Assembly (NCBI GenBank): GCA_036510225.1
Contig: DATCEH010000070.1
Location: forward strand, 1 to 64,000
Length of the DNA stretch: 64,000 nucleotides
Origin: Palsa-513 sp036510225
Lineage (GTDB): Bacteria; Actinomycetota; Thermoleophilia; Solirubrobacterales; Solirubrobacteraceae
Reading direction: 5' to 3'
Under the pieces are notes generated by a model that searched no databases, was not told the origin of the DNA, and was given only the letters and a program-made list of their open reading frames with translations. Below are positions 41,276-49,716 of the stretch, piece after piece; position 1 is the stretch's first letter; each line of letters opens with the position of its first letter. The position numbers and the translations under genes are program-made.

Positions 41276-42106
41276 GTGCCCGACGAGTGGATCCCGTCCG
41301 GCGAGTACTCGGACATCAGGTACGAGACCTCGAGCCCGGTGCCCGGCATCGCCAAGATCACGATCAACCGCCCGGAGGTTCGCAACGCGTTCCGCCCGCA
41401 GACGGTGATCGAACTGTCGGATGCCTTCACACGGGCCCGCGAGGACCTCGAGGTCGGCGTGATCATCCTCACCGGCGAGGGCCCCGACGCGTTCTGCTCG
41501 GGCGGGGACCAGCGGGTTCGGGGGGACTCGGGCTACGTCGCGGACGGGGCCCAGGTCGGACGCTTTCACATCACCGACCTTCACGTGCAGATCCGCCGGA
41601 CACCGAAGCCGGTCGTCGCGATGGTCGCGGGCTACGCGATCGGCGGCGGCCAGGTCCTCCACGTCGTCTGCGACCTGACGATCGCCGCGGACAACGCCCG
41701 CTTCGGGCAGACCGGCCCGCGCGTCGGGTCGTTCGATGGGGGCTTCGGCGCGAGCCTGCTGGCCCGCCAGATCGGACAGAAGCGAGCCAAGGAGATCTGG
41801 TTCCTGTGCCGCCAGTACGACGCGCAGCGAGCATACGAGATGGGTCTCGTCAACACGGTCGTCCCACTCGACCGCCTCGAGCAGGAGACGGTCTCGTGGT
41901 GCCGGGAGATGCTCGCCCTGTCGCCGTTCGCACTGCGCCTGCTGAAGGCGAGCTTCCACGCCGAGGAGGACGGCCTGGCCGGGATTCAGCAGCTGGCCCA
42001 CGACTCGAATCTGCTGTTCTACGGGAGCGACGAGGCCCGCGAGGGGCGGGACGCCTACCGCGAGAAGCGGCCCCCCGACTTCGAGCGCTTCCCGCGGCGG
42101 GCCTGA
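41276..42106 (+). CDS. menB: 1,4-dihydroxy-2-naphthoyl-CoA synthase
   Basis: Closes the naphthoquinone ring from o-succinylbenzoyl-CoA. 276 residues of the crotonase family with MenB-specific motifs: ITINRPEVRNAFRPQTV, oxyanion loop FCSGGDQRVRG near residue 80, GYAIGGGQVLHVVCDLTIA, and the catalytic stretch VGSFDGGFGASLLARQIGQKRAKEIWFLCRQYDA. The GTG start has GAGGAGG about 11 nt upstream. A TAGCCT box at 41229-41234 could be the -10 element. Its stop overlaps the menA start (TGATG). Confidence 0.95.
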   Translation: MPDEWIPSGEYSDIRYETSSPVPGIAKITINRPEVRNAFRPQTVIELSDAFTRAREDLEVGVIILTGEGPDAFCSGGDQRVRGDSGYVADGAQVGRFHITDLHVQIRRTPKPVVAMVAGYAIGGGQVLHVVCDLTIAADNARFGQTGPRVGSFDGGFGASLLARQIGQKRAKEIWFLCRQYDAQRAYEMGLVNTVVPLDRLEQETVSWCREMLALSPFALRLLKASFHAEEDGLAGIQQLAHDSNLLFYGSDEAREGRDAYREKRPPDFERFPRRA

Positions 42107-43065
42107 TGGCGGGTCCGCGGACCTCGAGGCCGGACGCCGGGCCGCCGGCCAGCCGGAGCGCGAGCCTGGTGCCCGATCAGGCGCCGGCAGGGATGCGGAT
42201 CTGGCTGATGGCCGCGCGCCCGCGGACGCTGCCGGCGGCGATCGCCCCGGTCCTCGTGGGGACGTCGCTGGCGATCGAGCAGGGCGTCTTCCACCCGGTC
42301 TCGTTCGTCGCCGCCCTGCTCGGGTCGATCTTCATCCAGGTCGGGACGAACCTGGCCAACGACTACTCGGACGCCCGCCGGGGCGCTGACACCGACGACC
42401 GGCTCGGCCCGGTGCGGGTGACCGCGGGCGGCCTGGCGCCGCCGCGGCAGGTGCTCCTGGCGACGTACATCACGTTCGGCATGGCCGTCGTGTGCGGGCT
42501 CTACCTGGTCGCGGTCGCCGGGCCGGAGCTGCTGCTCGTGGGTGTGGCATCGATCCTCGCCGGCGTGACCTACACCGGCGGGCCGAAGCCGTACGGATAC
42601 GAGGGTCTCGGCGAGCTGTTCGTCTTCCTCTTCTTCGGCGTCGTCGCCGTCGTCGGGTCCTATTACGTGCAGATCCAGCAGCTCCCGTGGCAGGCGTTCG
42701 TGCTCTCGGTGCCGGTCGGCCTCCTGGCGGCGGCGATCCTCGTCGTCAACAACATCCGCGACCTCGAGACCGACCGGCGGGCCGGCAAGCGGACGCTCGC
42801 GGTCCGGCTCGGCCGGGAGCGGACCCGGGTGCTGTACGCGAGCATCGTCGGCGGGGCCTTCGTCGCCGCGCTCGTGCCCTGGATCGCCGGGTCGCTGACC
42901 GCGTGGCTCGCCCTGAGCTGGCTGGCGCTCCCGCTGGCCGTGCCGGTGATCCGGACGGTCCGCGAGCGGACCGACGGACCCTCGCTGAACGGGGCGCTCG
43001 CCGCGACGGGCAAGCTCCAGCTGGCCTTCTGCCTGCTGCTCTCCGCGGGGATCCTCGCGAGCTGA
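42106..43065 (+). CDS. menA: 1,4-dihydroxy-2-naphthoate polyprenyltransferase
   Basis: Prenylates dihydroxynaphthoate in the membrane, giving demethylmenaquinone. 319 residues with about eight to nine helices. UbiA-superfamily Asp motifs are NLANDYSDARRGADTDD near residue 85 and NNIRDLETDRRAGKRTLAVRLG near residue 218. MAARPRTLPAAIAPVLVGT is the typical MenA start; about 30 Pro/Ser-rich residues precede it. Its last codons (GGG ATC CTC GCG AGC) and the following 38 bp are imperfectly repeated before menC. Confidence 0.95.
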   Translation: MAGPRTSRPDAGPPASRSASLVPDQAPAGMRIWLMAARPRTLPAAIAPVLVGTSLAIEQGVFHPVSFVAALLGSIFIQVGTNLANDYSDARRGADTDDRLGPVRVTAGGLAPPRQVLLATYITFGMAVVCGLYLVAVAGPELLLVGVASILAGVTYTGGPKPYGYEGLGELFVFLFFGVVAVVGSYYVQIQQLPWQAFVLSVPVGLLAAAILVVNNIRDLETDRRAGKRTLAVRLGRERTRVLYASIVGGAFVAALVPWIAGSLTAWLALSWLALPLAVPVIRTVRERTDGPSLNGALAATGKLQLAFCLLLSAGILAS

Positions 43066-43102
43066 TCGAGATCGCGCTGGAGCGGGTGGAGGCACGCTTC
43101 GC
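43048..43102 (+). repeat. menA/menC junction repeat, left copy
   Basis: 55 bp covering the last codons of menA and a sequence resembling the first codons of menC. It matches 44534-44588 at about 44 of 55 positions. After the menA stop it can still be read as IEIALERVEARFAP, close to the MenC start MEVALERVALRFAAP, but the similarity then ends. The rest of 43066-43194 holds no other gene. Confidence 0.65.
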
Positions 43103-43194
43103 CCCCAGCCAGCAGGAGACGGCAACGGAGCTCCTCCTGGACAAAGCGGCGCCAGACCGCATGACCCCGCCGGCCGGCTCGCCCTGACGGCCGC

Positions 43195-43959
43195 TCAGGT
43201 CCGCGGCGCGAGCGCCGCGGCGACCGCCCCCGGGGCTTCGGCCAGCAGGCGGTGACCGGCCCCGCCGACGATGTCGAACGACGCGTCCGGGATGCCGTCG
43301 GCAAGACGCCGCCCGAGCCCCACGAACTTGTGGTCGCGCTCGCCCGCAAGAACCGACACCGGCACAGAAAGCTCCCCCAGTCGCCCCCAGACCGGCTGCA
43401 TCGCCCCGGTGCCGAGGCCGCGCAGTGCCGCCGCGAGGCCAGTCGGCGTGTTGCGCAGCTGGTCGACGACCGCCGCCCGCCGGACGCCCTCGGTCTCGCC
43501 GGCGAACAGTGTCTGGTCGTTCCAGGCGGCGACGAAGTCGCCCAGCGGCTCCCGTTCGATCCGCCCGGCGAGCGCCTCGTCGGCCGCGCGACGGGCCGCC
43601 CGCGCCGCCGGGTCCTCGATCCCGGCCGTCGTCGAGACGAGGACCAGCCGGGTGACCCGGTCGGGGTGGGCCAGCGCGAGGTGGAGGGCGATCCGCCCGC
43701 CCTGGGAGTACCCGCACAGCACGAAGCTCGGCGGGGCGGCCGCGGCCAGCTCGGCGATGCACGACGCGAAGCTGATCGGCCGGCGACCGCCGGCAGACCC
43801 GTGGCCGGGCAGATCCGGCACCAGCGGGCGATACCGTCCGGCCGGGAGGCCGGCGACCACGCCGTCGAAGGCGCGGTGCGTCTGGCCGAATCCGTGCAGC
43901 AGCACGACGTCCTCTCCCACCCCGACATCTTGACCGCCGCCCCGCCAATATGCCACCAT
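43195..43959 (-). CDS. menH: 2-succinyl-6-hydroxy-2,4-cyclohexadiene-1-carboxylate synthase (alpha/beta hydrolase)
   Basis: Eliminates pyruvate from the MenD product. About 254 residues. VVLLHGFGQTHRAFDGV near residue 20, nucleophile Ser in LCGYSQGGRIALHLALAHP near residue 88, and catalytic His in GGAGHRLLAEAPG. GRYRPLVPDLPGHG is typical of MenH. Its position among men genes supports this over a general hydrolase. It runs opposite to its neighbours. The ATG at 43959 lies inside the mazEF operator; a GTG at 43920 is an alternative start. Confidence 0.8.
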   Translation of the reverse strand: MVAYWRGGGQDVGVGEDVVLLHGFGQTHRAFDGVVAGLPAGRYRPLVPDLPGHGSAGGRRPISFASCIAELAAAAPPSFVLCGYSQGGRIALHLALAHPDRVTRLVLVSTTAGIEDPAARAARRAADEALAGRIEREPLGDFVAAWNDQTLFAGETEGVRRAAVVDQLRNTPTGLAAALRGLGTGAMQPVWGRLGELSVPVSVLAGERDHKFVGLGRRLADGIPDASFDIVGGAGHRLLAEAPGAVAAALAPRT

Positions 43960-43964
43960 ATTGG
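43945..43964. promoter_or_regulatory. mazEF operator overlapping the menH start
   Basis: Perfect inverted repeat CCAATATGccacCATATTGG, ending 1 bp before the mazE ATG and covering the first codons of menH if it starts at 43959. This is the expected position for antitoxin autoregulation, and it could also affect menH expression. Confidence 0.6.
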
Positions 43965-43965
43965 G

Positions 43966-44223
43966 ATGGCTCGCACGCAGGCCCTCGTCCAGCTCAGCGA
44001 AGACCTGATCGGCCGGCTCGACGCGCGCGCAGCCGCTGCGCACCGCTCGCGGTCGGACCTGATCCGCGAAGCGATCGAGCGTTACCTGACCGCCGACCCG
44101 GCGGCGGCGGTCGACGCGGCGATCGTCGAGAGCTACACGAGCACTCCGCCCGACGACGACTTCGGCGCGTCCTGGGCGGCCCGCCAGTCGATCGAGGCCG
44201 AGCCGTGGGACGAGCCGTCGTGA
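43966..44223 (+). CDS. Ribbon-helix-helix antitoxin of a MazEF-type pair
   Basis: 85 residues. The RHH fold is ALVQLSEDLIGRLDARAAAAHRSRSDLIREAIERYL (residues 5-40), which binds DNA as a dimer. The acidic tail (TSTPPDDDFGASWAARQSIEAEPWDEPS) should wrap and neutralise the toxin. A perfect inverted repeat lies immediately upstream. The stop overlaps the toxin GTG (GTGA). RHH antitoxins paired with MazF toxins are common in actinobacteria. Confidence 0.88.
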   Translation: MARTQALVQLSEDLIGRLDARAAAAHRSRSDLIREAIERYLTADPAAAVDAAIVESYTSTPPDDDFGASWAARQSIEAEPWDEPS

Positions 44224-44531
44224 ATCGGGGCGAGATCTGGTGGTACGAGCTGCCGGAGAGCGGCCGTCGGCCGGGTTGCATCCTCACGCGCCAGGCGGCC
44301 ATCCCCGTGCTCAACGCCCTGCTCGTGGCGCCGGCGACGAGAACGATCCGCGGGATCCCGAGCCAGGTCCGGCTGGGCCCGCAGGACGGCATGCCGGCCG
44401 AATGCGCGCTGAGCCTCGACAACCTCCTGACGGTGCCGAAAGCGCTCCTGACCGAGCGCATCACCCGCCTGCCGCCGGCCCGCCTTGCCGAGCTCTGCGC
44501 GGCGCTCGACGTCGCGGCCGGGTGCGATTGA
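44220..44531 (+). CDS. mazF: MazF-family mRNA interferase toxin
   Basis: 103 residues. MazF/PemK core: VNRGEIWWYELPESGRRPGCILTRQAAIPVLNALLVAPATRTIRGIP, with the Arg-Pro and Thr/Arg positions of the RNA-cleaving site. GMPAECALSLDNLLTVPKALL follows, and a C-terminal helix starts LPPARLAELCAALDVAAG. It should cut mRNA when the antitoxin is lost. The pair sits with reversed menH between menA and menC, with a repeated junction on both sides, so it probably arrived by insertion. Confidence 0.9.
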   Translation: MNRGEIWWYELPESGRRPGCILTRQAAIPVLNALLVAPATRTIRGIPSQVRLGPQDGMPAECALSLDNLLTVPKALLTERITRLPPARLAELCAALDVAAGCD

Positions 44532-44533
44532 CC

Positions 44534-44588
44534 GGTATCCTCGCCAGCTGATGGAGGTCGCGCTCGAGCGCGTCGCGCTCCGCTTCGC
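44534..44588 (+). repeat. menA/menC junction repeat, right copy
   Basis: Partner of the copy at 43048-43102. Before the menC ATG it still contains a copy of the last menA codons (GGTATCCTCGCCAGC, Gly-Ile-Leu-Ala-Ser), which have no function here. This indicates that menA once ran directly into menC. Confidence 0.65.
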
Positions 44589-45582
44589 AGCTCCCGTAGC
44601 CGTCTCGTACGGGGAACTCACGTCCCGGGAGATTGTGCTGCTTGCTTTGCGGAGCGGTGACGGCATGGTCGGCCGGGGCGAGGCAGCTCCGCTGGCTCCA
44701 TACGACGGCGTGTCGGTCGACGACGTGCTCGCCGCCCTCGAGGCGTTCCGCCCGGTGCTCGAGCGGGCCGACGAGCTCGGGCCGGGTGAGGTACTGAGCG
44801 ACTGCCAGGAACGCGCTGACGTGCCGCAGGCACTGGCGGCCGTCGACCTCGCCCTGTGGGACCTCGCCGGCCGGCGGGCCGGCCGCCCGGTCTGCGAGCT
44901 GCTCTGCGAGGCGCCGGCGACCAGCGTGAAGGTCAACGCGACGATCACGGCACCCGACCGCGAGGGAGCCGCCCGCCAGGCGGCGGCGGCCGCGCTCGCC
45001 GGGTACGAGTGCGTCAAGCTGAAGGTCGGCCTGCTCGACGACGCCGGGCGCGTCGCGGCGGTCCGCGCGGCGGTCGGGCCGAGCGTCGACCTGCGACTCG
45101 ACGCCAACGGCGGCTGGACGCTCGACGAGGCCGAGCGCATGCTCGACGTCCTCGCGCCGGCCGGCCTCGAGCTCGTCGAGGAGCCGGTCCGCGGCCTCGA
45201 GGCCACGCGGGCCCTGCGCGAGCGCGTGCCCGTACGGATCGCGATCGACGAGACGGCAACCGAGCCGGGCGCCCTGGCCGGCGGCGTGGCCGACGCCGTC
45301 TGCCTGAAGATCAGCCGCTGCGGCGGCATCACCGGCCTGCTCGCCGACGCCGCCCTCGTCCGGTCCTCGGGTGCCGAGCCCTACGTCGCGTCGACCTTCG
45401 ACGGCCCGCTCGGGATCGCCGCCGGCCTGCACGCCGCCGCCGCGCTCGGCCGCCTGCCGCCGTGCGGCCTGGCGACGCTGGACCTCTTCTCGCTGATGAA
45501 CCACCCCTTCACGGTGCACGACGGGTCGATCGCCACGCCACGCGGACCCGGGTTGACCGGCGACCTGGCCTGGTGGCGCTGA
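44551..45582 (+). CDS. menC: o-Succinylbenzoate synthase
   Basis: Dehydrates the MenH product to the aromatic o-succinylbenzoate. 343 residues of the enolase superfamily. Acid/base Lys in ECVKLKVGLL near residue 155; metal ligands Asp in LRLDANGGWT, Glu in LELVEEPVRG and Asp in IAIDETATEP; second Lys in VCLKISRCGGI. The ATG at 44551 gives MEVALERVALRF, a standard MenC start; upstream codons belong to the duplicated junction. It overlaps menD by 10 bp. Confidence 0.93.
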   Translation: MEVALERVALRFAAPVAVSYGELTSREIVLLALRSGDGMVGRGEAAPLAPYDGVSVDDVLAALEAFRPVLERADELGPGEVLSDCQERADVPQALAAVDLALWDLAGRRAGRPVCELLCEAPATSVKVNATITAPDREGAARQAAAAALAGYECVKLKVGLLDDAGRVAAVRAAVGPSVDLRLDANGGWTLDEAERMLDVLAPAGLELVEEPVRGLEATRALRERVPVRIAIDETATEPGALAGGVADAVCLKISRCGGITGLLADAALVRSSGAEPYVASTFDGPLGIAAGLHAAAALGRLPPCGLATLDLFSLMNHPFTVHDGSIATPRGPGLTGDLAWWR

Positions 45583-47426
45583 CCCGGCTCGCCGTCGCCC
45601 CGTCCGGTGGATCGATTCCGGCGCCACCGGCCGATACCCTCCACACCGACATTCACGACCACTTGAACCCTCCGGGCGCCGACACCCACCTGCTGCTCGC
45701 GGCCTTCGTCGACGAGCTCGTCCGCTGCGGGATGACCGACGCGTGTACGTCGCCCGGGTCCCGCTCCACGCCGGTCGTCCTGGCCCTCGCCCGCGCACCA
45801 GGCCTGCGGGCGTACTCGCACATCGACGAGCGCTCTTCCGGCTTCTTCGCCCTCGGCCTGATCAAGGCCACCGACCGGCCGGTCGCCGTCACCTGCACGT
45901 CGGGCACGGCCGCCGCCAACCTCCTGCCGGCCGTGATCGAGGCCGACGAGGCCCGCCTGCCGCTGATCGTCCTGACCGCCGATCGGCCGCCCGAGCTGCG
46001 CGGCGTCGGCGCCGGCCAGACGATCGACCAGGTCAAGCTCTACGGCGACGCCGTCCGCTGGTTCTTCGAGGTCGGCAACCACGACGCCACGCCGGCTCGC
46101 CTGCGTTGGATTCGCGGGCTCGCGTGTCGCGCCGTGTGGACCGCGTGCGGCGAGCGTCCGGGTCCGGTCCACCTCAACTGGCCGTTGCGCGAGCCGCTCG
46201 TCCTGAGCGATCCGCTGCCGCCGGCGTCGGTCGTCGGACGGCTGGGCGGGCGTCCGTGGATCGTGCGGCCCGGCCGGTCGGGCCTCGCAGCGGGCGACGG
46301 CGAGCTCGAGTTGCCCGACGGGGTCCGCGGGGTGGTCGTCGCCGGGCGCTGCGCCGGCCGGCCCGGGCCGGAGCTTGCCGCGTTCGCCGCGCGGGCCGGC
46401 TATCCGCTCCTGGCCGACCCGCTGTCCGGCGCCCGGACGGGCCCCGCGGCGATCGCCCACTACGACGCCCTGCTGCGCCGGCCCCAGCGCTTCGCGGCGC
46501 CAGAGCTCGTGATCCGGGTTGGCGACCTGCCGACGTCCAAGCCCCTGCGCAGCTGGCTGGCCGGGCTCGACTCGGCCCGCCAGATCGCGATCAGCCCCGA
46601 CGGCAGCTGGCAGGACCCGGACGGCGTCGTCGGCGAGTCGCTGCACGCCGACCCCCGGATCGCGCTCGCCACCGCCGACCCGTCACCCGCGCCGGCTGGT
46701 TGGCTCGAGCGCTGGCGGAGCGCCGACCGGCTCGCCGCCGGGGCGCTCGGCGAGCTGTTCGCCGGCGAGCTGACCGAGCCGGCCGTCGCCTGGGCGCTCG
46801 GCGAGCAACTCGGCCCCGGCGCGACCGTGTTCGTCGCCGCGTCGATGCCGATCCGCGACGTCGAGTCGTTCTGGCCAGTCCGCGCCGACGGCCCGCGCGT
46901 ACTCTCCAACCGGGGGGCCAACGGAATCGACGGAACCGTCTCCAGCGCCTTCGGCGTCGCCGCGTCGACTCCCGGCCCGGTCGTCCTGCTGATCGGCGAC
47001 GTCGCCCTCGCACACGACATCGGCGGCCTGCTCGCAGCCGGCAGGCTCGGGCTCAAGCTGACGATCGTCCTGCTCGACAACGCCGGTGGCGGTATCTTCG
47101 ACTTCCTACCCGTGGCCGGCGAGCAAGACATCTTCGAGCACCACGTCGCGACGCCGACCGGCCTCGACTTCTCCCGCGCCGCGGCCCTCTACGGATTGGG
47201 GCACGACCGGCCGGAGACGCTGGACGACCTGCGCTCCGCGCTCGACCGGGCGCTCGGCCGGCCGAACTCGACGCTGATCGAGGTCCGCGGCGACCGGGCC
47301 GCCAACGTCCGCCTGCACGCCCGGGCGATCGCAGCCGTGGACGCAGCCGTCGACTCGGCCGTCGACTCGGCGGCCGGCGCAGCGGTCGACTCCGCGGTCG
47401 ACGCTGCCCCTGGAGCACGGGCGTGA
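45573..47426 (+). CDS. menD: 2-succinyl-5-enolpyruvyl-6-hydroxy-3-cyclohexene-1-carboxylate synthase
   Basis: Thiamine-diphosphate enzyme joining 2-oxoglutarate and isochorismate. About 617 residues. It has CTSPGSRSTPVVLALA near residue 60, the ThDP-activating Glu in HIDERSSGFFALGL, TSGTAAANLLPAVIEA, and the C-terminal SNRGANGIDGTVSSAFGVA and GDVALAHDIGGLLAAG with LLDNAGGGIFDFLPV. The GTG start overlapping menC is the most upstream plausible one; a TTG near 45664 is an alternative. The last 30 residues are an odd Ala/Val/Asp/Ser repeat (AVDSAVDSA). The menF isochorismate synthase gene is not in the window. Confidence 0.93.
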   Translation: MALTRLAVAPSGGSIPAPPADTLHTDIHDHLNPPGADTHLLLAAFVDELVRCGMTDACTSPGSRSTPVVLALARAPGLRAYSHIDERSSGFFALGLIKATDRPVAVTCTSGTAAANLLPAVIEADEARLPLIVLTADRPPELRGVGAGQTIDQVKLYGDAVRWFFEVGNHDATPARLRWIRGLACRAVWTACGERPGPVHLNWPLREPLVLSDPLPPASVVGRLGGRPWIVRPGRSGLAAGDGELELPDGVRGVVVAGRCAGRPGPELAAFAARAGYPLLADPLSGARTGPAAIAHYDALLRRPQRFAAPELVIRVGDLPTSKPLRSWLAGLDSARQIAISPDGSWQDPDGVVGESLHADPRIALATADPSPAPAGWLERWRSADRLAAGALGELFAGELTEPAVAWALGEQLGPGATVFVAASMPIRDVESFWPVRADGPRVLSNRGANGIDGTVSSAFGVAASTPGPVVLLIGDVALAHDIGGLLAAGRLGLKLTIVLLDNAGGGIFDFLPVAGEQDIFEHHVATPTGLDFSRAAALYGLGHDRPETLDDLRSALDRALGRPNSTLIEVRGDRAANVRLHARAIAAVDAAVDSAVDSAAGAAVDSAVDAAPGARA

Positions 47427-48052
47427 CCGACCGGGCCGCCGGGTCCGCGGGCGGCCGGCCGTCCGAGCGGGTGTCGGCCGGACGCCTGCTCGGCGCGATG
47501 GTCGCCGTGATGTGGATCGTCCAGGTCGTCAACGCGCTCGACGGCCAGCACCTCGACGCCGCGGGGATCCGCCCGCGGATGATCTCCGGCCTCGACGGCG
47601 TCGTCTTCGCGCCGTTCCTCCACGCCAGCTTCAGCCACCTGATCGGCAACACGATCCCCTTCGTCGTGCTCGGCGGGACGATCGCCCTGACCGAGGGCAT
47701 GCGGCTGGCCTGGGTGACGGTGGTCGTCGGCCTCGTCGCCGGCCTCGGCACCTGGCTGATATCCCCGGGCGGCGTGACGACGGTCGGGGCCAGCGGGATC
47801 GTCTTCGGCTACGCGACATACCTCGTCGGCCGGGGGATCTTCAGCCGGCGGCTCGTCCAGCTGGCGATCGGCGTCGCCGTCGGACTGGTCTTCGGACTGA
47901 CGCTGCTCTACAGCCTGATCCCGCGGGCCGGCGTCTCCTGGCAGGACCACCTGTGCGGCGCGCTCGGCGGGATCCTCGCCGCCCGCGGTCTGACCGCCGG
48001 CCAGCCGGCGGGCCGGCGAGCCGGCCCGGGCGGCGGCGCCAACCCGGCCTGA
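47423..48052 (+). CDS. Rhomboid family intramembrane serine protease
   Basis: 209 residues with six hydrophobic segments. The catalytic Ser is in TTVGASGIVFGYATYLVGRG (GxSG near residue 137) and the catalytic His in WQDHLCGALGGILAARG near residue 180. HASFSHLIGNTIPFVVLGG is the conserved second helix (HxxxN). It should cleave membrane proteins within the bilayer. The GTG overlaps the menD stop (GTGA), so it is coupled to the menaquinone genes. The C-terminus is a Gly/Ala/Pro tail. Confidence 0.88.
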   Translation: MTDRAAGSAGGRPSERVSAGRLLGAMVAVMWIVQVVNALDGQHLDAAGIRPRMISGLDGVVFAPFLHASFSHLIGNTIPFVVLGGTIALTEGMRLAWVTVVVGLVAGLGTWLISPGGVTTVGASGIVFGYATYLVGRGIFSRRLVQLAIGVAVGLVFGLTLLYSLIPRAGVSWQDHLCGALGGILAARGLTAGQPAGRRAGPGGGANPA

Positions 48053-48389
48053 CGAAGCGGATCCGGGCAGGCGGGCCGAGCCGGGCGGCGAAATCAACCC
48101 GGCCCGACGAGGCGACATGCGCCGTCCTGACAGGGGAATCCGGGCCCTTTGTGAGCTGGGCGAAACCCGTCATCGTCGCTTTCGACCGTCCGGCGCGCTA
48201 AAGTCGTCAGAGACGCTCCTCGGGGACTCGGGTCCGGTGGCGCGGAAGCAAGTCGGTCGGTCGGCCGCAGCGGGGACGCGCCCCCGTGCGCCACGGCGAT
48301 TTGGATCCGCGCGGGACATCCCCTGGTCAGGATGGTCCGCCCGGCGGAGCTGTCATGCTGACTAGTCGAGCGACGGCGAACGGAGGCAG

Positions 48390-49493
48390 ATGTCGGTAGC
48401 AGAACTGCATGAGCTTGAAGAGGTCCGGGGTCTGGTGACCAGGGGCCAGTTGGTCGGCGTGCTCACCTACGCGGAGATCGCGACGGCCACCGCGGAGTTC
48501 GATCTCGACGAGGCCGACCTGGAGGAGCTCCACGCCTTCCTCGAGGGCTCGGCGATCGAGCTCGTGGAGGAGATCGACCCGGCCACGGTCGCCGGCAGCG
48601 AGGTCTCGCGCGCCCCCGACAAGCGGGGCCAGCGGAAGGCCAAGACGGCGCTCGACCTCAAGCCGGACATGACGACCGACTCGCTGCAGCTGTTCCTCAA
48701 GGGGATCGGCAAGGTTCGCCTGCTGACCGCCCCCGAAGAGGTCGAGCTGGCCAAGCGGATCGAGCGGGGCGACCTCGACGCCAAGCAGCGGATGGTCGAG
48801 GCCAACCTCCGGCTGGTCGTCTCGATCGCCAAGAACTACCGCAACCAGGGCCTGCCGTTCCTCGACCTGATCCAGGAGGGCACGCTCGGCCTGGTCCGGG
48901 GTGCCGAGAAGTTCGACTACCGCAAGGGCTTCAAGTTCTCGACCTATGCGACCTGGTGGATTCGCCAGGCGATCGCCCGGGCCCTGGCCGACAAGTCGCG
49001 AACGATCCGGATTCCCGTCCACATCGTCGAGAAGCTCAACCAGGTCAACCGGGCCGAGCGGCGCCTGGTGACCGAGCTCGGCCGTGACCCGTCGACCCGC
49101 GAGATCGCCGAGGTCACGGGCATCGACCCGGCCGAGATCGACTCGATCAAGCGATCGGCGCGGGCGCCGATCTCACTCGAGAAGCCGGTCGGCGACGACG
49201 ACGGGTCTGAGTTCGGCCAGTTCATCGCCGACGAGCAGAGCGAGTCCCCATACGAGCGGGCGGCCGACGTCCTCGCGAAGGAGGCCCTCCAGGATGTCCT
49301 GGAGAACCTCTCCTACCGCGAGCGGCGTGTGCTCGAGCTGCGCTTCGGCCTCGGCGGCGGACACCCGCGGACGCTGGACGAGATCAGCCGGACGTTCAAC
49401 GTCACGCGTGAGCGGATCCGCCAGATCGAGAACCAGTCGATCAAGAAGCTCCAGACGCTCGACGAGGCCCAGAAGCTCCGCAGCGGCTTCTAG
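48390..49493 (+). CDS. rpoD: Primary RNA polymerase sigma factor (RpoD/SigA type)
   Basis: 367 residues. The acidic N-terminus (LVTRGQLVGVLTYAEIATATAEFDLDEADLEELHAFL) is region 1.1-like. Region 2 has LRLVVSIAKNYRNQGLPFLDLIQEG and RKGFKFSTYATWWIRQAI. Region 3 follows IRIPVHIVEKLNQV. Region 4.2 has RTLDEISRTFNVTRERIRQIENQSIKKL. GGAGG precedes the ATG. The 337-bp gap upstream (48053-48389) shows no gene; TAAAGT at 48199-48204 may be a -10 box but no good -35 was found. A strong terminator follows. Confidence 0.95.
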   Translation: MSVAELHELEEVRGLVTRGQLVGVLTYAEIATATAEFDLDEADLEELHAFLEGSAIELVEEIDPATVAGSEVSRAPDKRGQRKAKTALDLKPDMTTDSLQLFLKGIGKVRLLTAPEEVELAKRIERGDLDAKQRMVEANLRLVVSIAKNYRNQGLPFLDLIQEGTLGLVRGAEKFDYRKGFKFSTYATWWIRQAIARALADKSRTIRIPVHIVEKLNQVNRAERRLVTELGRDPSTREIAEVTGIDPAEIDSIKRSARAPISLEKPVGDDDGSEFGQFIADEQSESPYERAADVLAKEALQDVLENLSYRERRVLELRFGLGGGHPRTLDEISRTFNVTRERIRQIENQSIKKLQTLDEAQKLRSGF

Positions 49494-49515
49494 GCGTCGG
49501 CGTTTCCTGAGGGCC

Positions 49516-49539
49516 GAGGGCCGGCAGATGCCGGCCCTC
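49516..49539 (+). terminator. rpoD terminator hairpin
   Basis: GAGGGCCGGC-agat-GCCGGCCCTC, a perfect 10-bp stem with a tetraloop 23 bp after the stop, followed by a weakly T-rich TGTCGTTCCT. The rest of 49540-49756 holds two operator-like repeats (listed separately) and no gene. Confidence 0.85.
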
Positions 49540-49604
49540 TGTCGTTCCTCCGGCGGAGCGACCACCGCACTCGGAGGAGGCCGACGAGGCTCGGGGAGCC
49601 GGCC

Positions 49605-49626
49605 AGTAATACCCCTCGGTATTACT
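49605..49626. promoter_or_regulatory. Upstream operator copy of the AbrB-PIN module
   Basis: Perfect 9-bp inverted repeat AGTAATACC-cctc-GGTATTACT, 131 bp before the antitoxin start. The right half-site recurs exactly in the copy at 49717-49738. Confidence 0.6.
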
Positions 49627-49716
49627 TACTTTGACTCACCATAACACCTGCTCCAGACGGAATCCGTGGCAGGCCGCGAGCCGCGAGTCGGCAAGCTTGG
49701 CGGCGCCCGCGACGGA

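Noticed and set aside
43066..43187. A real 3' gene (IEIALERVEARFAP...) after menA
   Set aside because: Only about 14 residues resemble MenC; the frame then loses similarity and ends, so it is better explained as the decayed copy of the menC start.
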